Below, piece after piece: positions 13,601-64,000 of a stretch of 64,000 nucleotides of DNA (positions are counted from its first letter, which is position 1; the number at the start of each line of letters is the position of its first letter). The notes beneath the pieces were generated by a model, which searched no databases, was not told the origin of the DNA, and worked only from the letters and a program-made list of their open reading frames with translations. Made by a program: the position numbers and the translations under genes. The stretch comes from Gari tellinella (lineage: Eukaryota > Mollusca > Bivalvia > Cardiida > Psammobiidae): contig OV277864.1 of the NCBI GenBank assembly GCA_922989275.2, positions 27,291,550 through 27,355,549 on the forward strand, written 5' to 3'.

Positions 13601-16600
13601 TTGACTGAAATTTCTTGTATGCGTGAACAGGTATTGTCGATATACATTATGCATGCCAAATATTAAAGGATGTACATATGAGTTCTATAAGCATTCACTT
13701 GAAACTGCTAATGCTAAAGCAAACGGACACGGCCAGAATCTTGGCTCAGGAGTCAAGCCAGGGAAAAATCCCTCACCAGACACAATCAAATCATGCGAAG
13801 TCTTCCCTGAGGGCTATAAATTCTACTGGAATGATCGCGTGTCGCGAGGCGGTGGTGTCTTCACTGGAATACGGAATGATCTAATTTCAGATGAACAACC
13901 TAAACTTACCACAGAGTGTGAAATCGAGTGGTCCAAAGTTAAAATCAAAGGCAAGAAAGATCTTTATCTCGCTTCATTTTACATGCCACATAGAAATCTT
14001 AAAGACTTAGACAATTTAGACAAATCCTTGAATATGGTTACAGAGGGAGGCAAAAGCAAACACATTATGATCTGCGGCGATTTTAATTGTCCAGACATAA
14101 ATTGGAACAATCTCACAGTGAAACCCAATGCACAAGACAGGCTGGTACAATAGACACTTGTTGACATAACTGTAAAACATGGCCTAACGCAAGTGCACCA
14201 TCAACCTACTCGCGAAGGGAATATTCTCGACTTAGTTTTCACAAACAATCCATCGCTTATGAAAAGTTCTACTAGCATTCCAGGCATAAGTGACCATGCA
14301 ATGGTAGTGACAGACTCGGACATTAAGCCTTTATACAACGTACAGAAACCCAGAAGAATCTATTTGTTTTCAAAGGCGAACTGGGATGAGATTTACAAAG
14401 CTTGTGATAAACTTTCTGAAAAGATCGTAAACATGACACTATTGAGGCAATGTGGGACAAATTGAAATCAGAGATCCTGTGTATTATGGACACTCACATT
14501 CCATCCAAAATCTTCAAAAAACGAAATACGATTCCGTGGTTCAACCGCACACTTAAGAAAATGACTAAAAGAAAAGCTCGCCTTTACTCTCATGCCAAAA
14601 AAAACAAGCAGTGGACGGAGTTAAGAGCTTATCAAAAACTTTGTAAACGCGAGTTCAGAAGCGCAGAAACAAACTATGTGAATGATAAGATCAAGCAGGG
14701 ATTTGACGAAAACAATAGCAAACCATTCTGGCGGTACGTTAAATCCAAGAGACAAGATAGTGTGAGAGTAGCCCCTCTGAAAAAGTTAGGCAACCTTGTG
14801 TCGGAAGGTAAAGAGAAGGCGGAAATACTGGTTGATCAGTTCAGGTCTGTTTTTACGAGACGAGTAGGAGGGTGCATTCCTAAATTACAGGATAACTTTA
14901 AACATGCTCTTCCTAACCTTAAGATCACGGAACCCGGAGTTGAAAAATTATTGTCAAACATTAAGACATCTAAAGCAGTTGGACCTGATAACATCTCAAA
15001 TGTCATTCTGAAAAACTGTGCTAAAAAATAAATAATATACCAAGTTAAAGTCTACTTTCAGTCCGAATGACCGCTCAGCCGACTGTACATATACTCCCCT
15101 GATCATCGAGCCATCTTGCCTATGAGCACTGCTAACATATGGCGCAGTCAAATGCAGCCGCAGTACCGACTCAGACCCTTCACAGGTACCCATTTTAACC
15201 CCTGGGTGGAGAGGAGCAATTCGCGGTACATGTCTTGCTCAAGAACATTACTGTACATCATCGGGGATTCAGAAAAAATCCCCTAGTCAGACCGCTGGTC
15301 CGGCGGGGGATCGAACTCACGACCCCTGGTATCGTAGTCCAAGGTGTTAACCATTGGGCCACTAAACAACTTACACCAGCTATCACTAGCATCTATCATA
15401 AGTCACTGAGTACTGGGACACTGCCAAACGACTGGGTCAACGCAAATGTGACACCTGTGTTCAAGAAAGGCGATGTTCACCTCCCTGAGAACTACCGTCC
15501 AGTGTCCTTGACCTCAGTGACTTGCAAGATCCTAGAACATATAGTGTGTAAACACCTGCTAAATCACTTTGATAAAAACCAAACCCTAACTAATCTGAAT
15601 CATGGATGCAGAGAAGGATACTCTTGTGAGACACAACTTTTAGTAACTATGAATGATCTTGTCAAGAACTACGAAAAAGGCTATCAAACTCATATAATGA
15701 TTCTCGATTTTTCAAAAGCATTTGATACTGTTCCACATTGTGAACTTCTTAGTAAATTAGACAGTTTCGGAGTGCGCGGACATATTCACACATGGATAAG
15801 CAATTTTCTTACCCAAAGACACATGAAAGTAGTGGTAGATGGTGAAACATACCGTGAAGTTACTGTGGATTCTGGTGTGCCACAGGGTAAAGGTAAAGGT
15901 GATAGGTTTATCAAGTCTGAAATTTATATGTCATATTCTTCCGACTTTTACAATTACCTCCCTGTTCATCGAGTCACAAGTCGGCCATTTACATTCGGCG
16001 CTACTAGCAGCCATGACACACTGACTTATTTTCCTCTCAGGTACCCATTTAAATCACCTGGGTGAAGTGGAGCAATGTAGGGTTAATTTTTTGCTCAGAA
16101 AAAATTCAGTGATCCTGACAGGGCTCGAACCAGGAACCTCTCGCTTCCTAGTCGAGCGTCCTACCATTGGGCCACCGACACCTAAAGGGTACAGTATTGG
16201 GACCTCTACTGTTCCTGTGTCACATCAATGACCTGCCAAATTCGGTCAAATCACAAGTCAGGCTATTTGCTGATGATTGCTTACTATATCGGGAAATAAA
16301 GTCGCAGAACGATCACACTATACTTCAAAATGACCTTAATGAACTTGAGAAATGGGCTGACAAATGGGGCATGAAATTTAATGCTAAAAAGTGCTACTTA
16401 CTTAGTGTAAATAACAAATCGATGCACTTTTATTCGTTATGCAGTGAAATACTAAAACAAGTTGAAGAAAACCCGTATTTAGGTCTAACACTTCATGAAT
16501 CCCTTGATTGGTCAACCCACATTATGAAAGTGGCAAAAAAGGCAAACTCTACCATGGCTTTTCTTAGGCGCAACCTAAGAAATTGCACCGAACAGTGTCG

Positions 16601-18006
16601 AAAACTAGCTTACATATCACTTGTTCGCTCCTTGACCGACTACGGCGCAGTCATATGGGATCCATACTACAAGAAAGATATTGAAATGATAGAAAGGGTA
16701 AATAATCAGGGTGCACGCTTCATTAAAAATGACTATAAAAGTAGAGACAAAGGTTGTGTCACACGTATGCTAAACTACCTAGATTTACCGCGACTACAAG
16801 ACCGCAGAAGATCCAGTAGGTTGATTCTCCTGTACAAGATTATCTAGGGGATGGTGCCAGCAATACCACCAGAGGAGTACATAGTGCCAGCACGACGAAG
16901 GAGACGCATCAAGGCTAGAGTCAACAGGGACTACGCATTCGTGAACATAGTGGACCGATACGTTGTTAACCATGACAAAGGCATTCACGTAGATAGCGGA
17001 AGCAAAACTGACCAATTCAAAAACTCCTTTTTTGTCCAAACAGCAGTAGACTGGAACCATCTGGACAGTGAGATAGTGAGCGCAAAGACACTAGACGGCT
17101 TCAAGGCAGCCCTTCATTTTAAATATTTTGACTAATATTTTATAAGTCGCACACCACCACCCGGTGCATTACGCCGTAACTGGCCCTGCACTGTATAGAA
17201 GCAGAAGCAGACACGGGAACGCCGACGCAAACGTCTAGGTGACAACATTAGCTCTTGCGAGCTAAAAACGATAAAATCCTGGGGGTGTCTAGCCTAGGTA
17301 TCTCTGAAGACAGTGTAGTGAATATAGGCAGTGTTAGGCCCTCGAGCCTAACATCCGGACTTTTGGCTCAATGGTTATATTTGAATATAACGCTCGCCTT
17401 GCAAGCGGTAGGTCCTGGATCGATTCCAGGGCCCCGTCACTAAAATGGCGTTGTCGGCAAACAGATTTTTCCGCCCCATCTGGTGATGACTGTCCTTGCC
17501 CGATGCATGGATCGCCGTCAGAAATGATGCGTGGTAGCTACCGTAAGTTGAAAGGGATAAAAAGGACCTCAAAATTAAGATGGGGAGGAGTGTAGTGAAT
17601 ATAGGCAGTGTTAGGCCCTCGAGCCTAATGTCCAGACTCTTGGCTCAATGGTTATAACGCTCGCCTTGCAAGCGGGAGGTCCTGGGTTCGATTCCCGGGC
17701 CCGGTCACTATAACAGGATGTGAATTCGTCTACAGAGGGTGTCAGCACCAGGTCTGGAGGTACAGCGTTCCAATCTCCGACACATTGTGTCCCCACCATG
17801 ACGAGTAATTGTTGAGTTTAGAGAGGTTAAGAAACTTCTTAGAGACACGCACACTTTGTGTAGAAAGTGTACACTTTGGCAGTGGTACGTTTATGTAGTG
17901 GGACGCATCGTCTAAGATGCTCTCATGCGTTTACCTGGAGCACAAAGGGAGAGCTAGATCCTGATTTGTGATCGCTGTCAAAGCCACTGTCGTCTTTGTT
18001 GTCCAT
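434..18006 (-). CDS. FAM219A: FAM219-family protein, complete five-exon gene
   Basis: Five minus-strand exons join into one 525-nt reading frame (174 residues plus stop): 18006-17935, 9614-9524, 1928-1850, 1174-1094 and 635-434. Every junction has AG/GT sites and the phases (0,1,2,2) agree. The product has an acidic Ser-rich N terminus, a basic stretch (LQRKIEKQREKNRRKQ), a SPDEQPLVAI motif and a C-terminal PDDEDLDLIPP motif followed by CACC and a final CAIQ. These match, from memory, the KLEKQRE, SPDEKPLVAL, PDDEDLDLIPP, CMCC and CHIQ blocks of vertebrate FAM219A/B (about 185-198 residues). The molecular function of this family is not established; the Cys cluster could be palmitoylated (inference). 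The gene is divergent from DNAI1 with 303 bp between start codons. Intron 1 (8.3 kb) and intron 2 (7.6 kb) are filled with transposons. Assignment to A rather than B is uncertain, since molluscs probably have one ancestral copy. Confidence 0.9.
945..1050. repeat. Inverted repeat, 'TTTGAGCCTAGGCTCAAA' family
   Basis: A hairpin centred on GAGCCTAGGCTC with arms reading CTCAAATCTGACCAATCAAA and its inverse, flanked by TTGAGTCTGAGATC-like ends. A longer relative is at 60782-60933 and a half copy at 30951-31010. Confidence 0.7.
1094..1174 (-). CDS. FAM219A: FAM219 exon 4
   Basis: 81 nt between TTTCAG and AG|GTATGA, phase 2 on both sides. It encodes LNIPSKSTSIPVSPDEQPLV followed by AIMSDDR, the conserved SPDExPLVA block of the family. 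Confidence 0.92.
1850..1928 (-). CDS. FAM219A: FAM219 exon 3
   Basis: Acceptor TACTTGACAG and donor CAG|GTAGAG flank 79 nt. Joined in phase 1 it reads EKQREKNRRKQ...RTFLISRNR, corresponding to the EKQRELARK...MARTR part of vertebrate FAM219A. Too short and without Met, so simple ORF scans miss it. Confidence 0.88.
2069..3390. mobile_element. TA-type MITE (CAGTAAAACC ends) split by a long repeat element
   Basis: The left part 2069-2234 and right part 3347-3390 together resemble the complete MITE at 53549-53752: CAGTAAAACCCC..., hairpin arm AAACAAGGTGAAA, inverse arm TTTCACCTTGCTTT, and an end GTTTTACTG|TA. The 2235-3346 element sits inside it; CTAACA occurs on both edges of the insert and could be its target duplication. 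Confidence 0.6.
2235..3346 (+). mobile_element. Long non-coding repeat, ACAAGAGGGCC...AGGTGAGCTAA family
   Basis: Starts ACAAGAGGGCCAGAATGGCCC and CGCTCACCT, ends with GCTCACCTTGAGC...CTCAGGTGAGCTAA. Inside are degenerate tandem units of about 300 bp (GGGGCGGGGCCAATTTTGACC, AGACAAGAAGATTTTT, TCAAAGCTCTGG), then a CGACGCACGACG-rich stretch at 3264-3291. No long ORF, so non-autonomous. Confidence 0.75.
3621..5013 (+). mobile_element. Nested repeat copy 1 (ACAAGAGCCC...AGGTGAGC)
   Basis: Head ACAAGAGCCCAATGGGGC and TCGCTCACCTGAG; tail GCTCACCTTGAGCCTTAGGC then TCAGGTGAGC. Internal units carry GACCTACTTATGCAACCGAC and GTTTCAGAGAAGAAGACG, repeated three times at about 300-bp spacing. A GACGACGACGG stretch lies at 4944-4970. 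Confidence 0.7.
5791..7602 (+). mobile_element. Nested repeat copy 2, itself invaded by MITEs
   Basis: Head ACAAGAGGGCCATGGCCC at 5791; tail GCTCACCTTGAGCCTTCGGC then TCAGGTGAGCTAA at about 7602. It contains a half copy of the TTAA/hairpin MITE at about 6010-6174 (ends TATGGGGTAATGGGTTAA) and a GGATCCAAATTAGATGC hairpin at about 7070-7130. Confidence 0.65.
8337..9125 (+). repeat. Tandem repeat element, four units of about 176 bp
   Basis: Units share AGGTCAAGGTCAAAGTTTGG, GGTCCAAGGCAACAACTGTA, TAAGTATCAAAGCATTGTAG and CTAGACGAAACGGTAAAATC. The head reads GTTCAAAAAACGCTTATGCC; the tail TATGCCCCGCATCTGTCGAT plus GCGGGGGGCATAA is a hairpin. A two-unit copy on the other strand is at 37437-37806. 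Non-coding. Confidence 0.8.
9253..9497. mobile_element. TTAA MITE with AAAGCAGGTTGAAAGTAAAGC hairpin
   Basis: TTAA at both ends with TTAAACCATTACCCCATA and TAGTAATGGGTTAA inverted ends. The core is a near-perfect foldback: AGCAGGTTGAAAGTAAAGC, AGAATGCACCTTAAGGTGC, then the inverse. Lies directly downstream of FAM219 exon 2. Confidence 0.85.
9524..9614 (-). CDS. FAM219A: FAM219 exon 2
   Basis: Acceptor TTTTTCAG, then 30 codons (SENADRPESHD to ELQRKI) plus one base; donor ATTG|GTATTT. It carries the first half of the basic LQxKxEKQRE motif that continues in exon 3. Confidence 0.88.
10289..11496 (+). repeat. Tandem-array element (GAGTTGTCAGAGAGACAAC...GCGAGCTAAAAA)
   Basis: Head ACAAGAGTTGTCAGAGAGAC with AACAAAGCTCGCC; about seven units of 130-170 bp each holding CCCTAAGTTCAAGGTCAAGG, TGCATGGAAAGGTCTTGTCC, ATATACACATGCATACCAAA and CGAAACCTAAACGCAG; tail GACGACGCCGACGACAACG and AGGCGAGCTAAAAA. 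No coding capacity. Confidence 0.8.
11635..11951 (+). repeat. 5'-truncated copy of the same tandem-array element
   Basis: Begins inside a unit (ACAACCTAAATGCTGACCCT), runs through about two units and ends GACGACTGGGTGACAACATA then CAGGCGAGCTAAAAAC. Confidence 0.7.
15029..15362 (-). mobile_element. tRNA-derived SINE inserted in the LINE RT (copy 1)
   Basis: Read on the minus strand it starts with a tRNA-like head: box A TGGCCCAATGGTTAAC, then box B GAGTTCGATCC, followed by a shared body (TTGCTCCTCTCCACCCAGGG, AAAATGGGTACCTG) and an AT-rich tail TATTATTTATTTTTT. It separates the LINE peptides ending ILKNCAKK and resuming LTPAITSIYHK. Confidence 0.8.
15894..16184 (-). mobile_element. tRNA-derived SINE inserted in the LINE RT (copy 2)
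   Basis: Minus-strand head GTGGCCCAATGGTAGGAC with box B GGTTCGAGCCC, then the same body motif as copy 1 (TTGCTCCACTTCACCCAGGT, AAATGGGTACCTGAG) but a different 3' part. It lies exactly between VPQG and TVLGPLL of the RT. AGGGTA is present at both edges, a probable target duplication. Confidence 0.82.
17309..17455 (+). mobile_element. tRNA-Ala-like SINE head, first of a duplicated pair
   Basis: GTGTAGTGAATATAGGCAGT, GTTAGGCCCTCGAGCC, then TTGGCTCAATGGTTA (box A), an 11-bp interruption, CTTGCAA anticodon loop (TGC) and a damaged box B GGATCGATTCC. Near copy at 17588. Confidence 0.65.
17588..17810 (+). mobile_element. tRNA-Ala(TGC)-derived SINE, second copy
   Basis: Box A TGGCTCAATGGTTA, anticodon arm CTCGC-CTTGCAA-GCGGG and T arm CCTGG-GTTCGATT-CCCGGG at about 17634-17705 fold like a tRNA, but the acceptor arms do not pair well. 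It is followed by a non-tRNA body (GTCTACAGAGGGTGTCAGCA). A SINE or tRNA pseudogene rather than a working tRNA. Confidence 0.65.
17935..18006 (-). CDS. FAM219A: FAM219 exon 1 (start codon)
   Basis: 24 codons beginning MDNKDDSGFD and ending FVLQ, followed by a good donor (CAG|GTAAAC). Phase 0 at its 3' end matches the next exon. Acidic and serine-rich; probably disordered. Confidence 0.85.
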
Positions 18007-18110
18007 TGCTAAATTTCATTATCAATTCAACGTCCTGTTGAAATGTTTAAACATATTAAACATATGTCCACCAGCTTGTCAAAGAGAAAATCAACACCCG
18101 GTTAACAATG

Positions 18111-18132
18111 CCGGAAGTGAAAAACCGGAAGT
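18111..18132 (+). promoter_or_regulatory. Paired ETS/GABP-type sites
   Basis: CCGGAAGT twice, starts 14 bp apart. Such sites are common in TATA-less, bidirectional promoters; function here is inferred. Confidence 0.5.
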
Positions 18133-18218
18133 AAAAATGTTGACTGGTTTGATCGGTTTTACCAATATTTGGTTGACTGACGGAGAACAATTCTCAGGGA
18201 ACCCGTCGTGATAATTTT

Positions 18219-18233
18219 GTTGTCTGTAGCAAC
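18219..18233. promoter_or_regulatory. X-box-like RFX site
   Basis: GTTGTC-TGT-AGCAAC is an imperfect palindrome that fits the RFX consensus GTNRCC-N(0-3)-RGYAAC with one mismatch. It lies 77 bp before the DNAI1 start codon. RFX factors drive ciliary genes, including outer-arm dynein genes. Confidence 0.55.
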
Positions 18234-18309
18234 GTCTTCTCCACCGACATAGCGTGTAAATTTTGGGATAAACTTTTTGAAGACGACAGATTTCATTTAA
18301 AACTTCAAA

Positions 18310-62881
<44,572 letters not shown>

Positions 62882-64000
62882 GACTGTAGGCAGATAGTGG
62901 AATGAACATTCTGAACCAGCAAAGAATATGATAATTCAACATCACAAAACAAGTATTAGATCTGAAAGACTTCAAAATAGAACCCAGTGCATAGAAACTG
63001 GTGATAAAAACCCATGTGCAACAATGTTTGACCAATTTATTATGTGGTGTTGAAAAAGGATATTTCAAAAGAAACACATAATGAGAGCTGTATGTATACT
63101 GCTGTAATATACTTGTATATCATTTGTAAACTTTGTTATATATAGGCCTTTGTTATGAGAATTTGGCTTTGGGACATTGCAAACGGTGTAGACCTAAACC
63201 AGACACCACATTTATAATGTTGCATCTGATCAGGGTTGCACGGTTTGATCATGCATGTAGTCAGAATCATCAGCATTTTATCTAATTACAGTAAAACCTC
63301 TGTTACAACCACTAAAAACTTATTCTATGTAAGACAGGTGGCAGCTTAAATCAAGGTGAGAGTAAAACAGAAAGCTCCTATAGGAGCTTTCTGTTTTACT
63401 ACCACCTTGCTTTAGGTAGTCATTTGTCTTAATACAAAATTATTAACTTAATACAGTGGTGATTATAGAGAGGTTTTACTGTACAGACAGTGCAAACCCT
63501 GATCAGACCCTGGGACTCTTACAGGGTGAACAGGGTAAACATATACGCTGTTTTCAATGTCATAAAGGTTTGTTTTCTCACAAAAGGGCTTAAAATGTGT
63601 TATTGTATAAGTGAGGATAAATGGATAAAGATGCAAGTGTGCTGTTATTGCCAAATAATTAATGTTCAACTTGTATTTTATATTTCATCTTGTTGCCATT
63701 ATTTATAGAGTTTACTATGGACTTGTAACTGCTTACACACTAAATGGACAGAAAAGTACAAATGCATGTTTTCTATGACATCTATACATTATATCTATAA
63801 GCCATCCGATGTTGTGTATAGAACACACTGTACAACACCAAGGTACCCAAACTATTGACTGTGTCTCCCGATAATAATAGTGCCCCAAACACAGAGCAAA
63901 ATGAGTTATTTATTTGGTAATTGAGATTAAAGACACAAAAGAGAAACTAAATTTATGACTCTTTGTGCTTATTTCTTTACCCGAACCCCTCCAAACTGCC
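62882..64000 (+). other. DNAI1 3' UTR and downstream sequence
   Basis: No further conserved coding sequence. It contains a degenerate hairpin core at 63172-63250 and a TA-flanked MITE at 63289-63481. ATTAAA at about 63925 could be a poly(A) signal. Confidence 0.45.
63289..63481. mobile_element. Complete TA-flanked MITE, CAGTAAAACCTC ends, in the 3' UTR
   Basis: TA|CAGTAAAACCTCTGTTAC...GAGAGGTTTTACTG|TA; core AAAACAGAAAGCTCCTATAG GAGCTTTCTGTTTT. Confidence 0.88.

Larger units (their letters stand above)
13733..17209 (+). pseudogene. Dead 5'-truncated non-LTR retrotransposon (APE endonuclease + reverse transcriptase)
   Basis: Reading order: the C-terminal half of an apurinic-type endonuclease (GGGVFTG, then CGDFNCPDINW near 14072 and GISDHAMV near 14285), a linker, RT motifs (VFKKGD, ENYRPVSL, LDFSKAFDTVPH, DSGVPQG, then GTVLGPLLF and LFADDCLLY near 16260), and the C-terminal YKII/IPPEEY region to a stop at 17133. 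The layout is that of the Jockey/CR1-like group of LINEs; the exact clade is unresolved. The copy is inactive: its N-terminal endonuclease is missing, there is TAG at 14151, a frameshift near 14450, TAG at 16845, and two SINEs interrupt the RT. The 3' end carries a short AGAAGC repeat tail, and a 7-bp GACACGG duplication flanks the whole insertion. Confidence 0.9.
12237..17272 (+). repeat. Second tandem-array element, split by a LINE
   Basis: Head TTAACGAGAGTTGTCAGAGA at 12237; about nine 165-bp units to 13700; the tail (GGTGACAACATTAGCTCTTG, GCGAGCTAAAAAC) resumes only at about 17217 because a retrotransposon lies in between. The junction sequence GACACGG occurs at 13726-13732 and 17210-17216. 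Confidence 0.75.
18007..18309. promoter_or_regulatory. Putative bidirectional promoter, FAM219 / DNAI1
   Basis: The 303 bp between two divergent start codons must hold both 5' UTRs and core promoters. No TATA box is evident at a usual place. Two CCGGAAGT ETS-type sites (18111-18118, 18125-18132) and an X-box-like site (18219-18233) are present, and the segment is free of the repeats that fill the flanks. Some of each 5' UTR could begin beyond an unseen intron. Confidence 0.65.

Noticed and set aside
10289..13700. Regularly spaced repeats that could suggest a CRISPR-like array
   Set aside because: Units are about 165 bp, diverged throughout, with no short identical repeat and no cas genes. 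The context is an intron-rich animal genome.
13623..17135. Functional endonuclease/reverse transcriptase gene
   Set aside because: Two nonsense codons, a frameshift, a missing N-terminal half of the endonuclease and two SINE insertions show a dead copy.
17634..17705. tRNA-Ala(TGC) gene
   Set aside because: Anticodon and T arms fold, but the acceptor stem does not pair and the sequence continues into a SINE body; a damaged second copy lies upstream.

Overview
The window looks like nuclear DNA of a marine invertebrate, most likely a bivalve mollusc. It is AT-rich and intron-rich, and it carries dense miniature inverted-repeat transposons plus long repeats of a kind I associate with bivalve genomes (ends resembling ACAAGAGGGCC...CGCTCACCTGAG and ...GCTCAGGTGAGCTAA). 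The species call is inference.

Two protein-coding genes lie head to head. On the minus strand, five exons between 18006 and 434 encode a complete 174-residue FAM219-family protein. On the plus strand, about 24 exons between 18310 and 62881 encode a complete axonemal outer-arm dynein intermediate chain of the DNAI1 (IC1/IC78) type, about 768 residues. All exon phases join correctly for both. The start codons are only 303 bp apart. The intervening segment (18007-18309) holds two CCGGAAGT ETS-type sites and an X-box-like RFX site 77 bp before the DNAI1 start, as expected for a shared promoter driving a ciliary gene. From memory, human FAM219A and DNAI1 are also divergent neighbours on 9p13, so this pairing may be ancient.

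The rest is intron, UTR and repeats. 1-2000: 3' part of the FAM219 gene. 2069-8330: nested long repeat elements in FAM219 intron 2. 8337-9125: a 4-unit tandem repeat. 10289-17275: arrays of a ~165-bp unit, one interrupted by a dead, 5'-truncated non-LTR retrotransposon that itself carries two tRNA-derived SINEs. 17309-17810: a duplicated tRNA-Ala-like SINE. 18343-62770: DNAI1 introns with dozens of MITEs.

The most unusual pattern is in the MITEs. Several families with unrelated ends (some TTAA-flanked, some TA-flanked) carry nearly the same perfect hairpin core. Other points worth a look: a TTAA insertion with its empty site preserved in a neighbouring tandem duplicate, one MITE inserted exactly into the hairpin centre of another, a duplicated 33-nt candidate cassette exon, a possible 3-nt microexon, and a candidate alternative last exon in DNAI1. 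No prokaryotic genes, CRISPR arrays, rRNA genes or convincing intact tRNA genes were seen.
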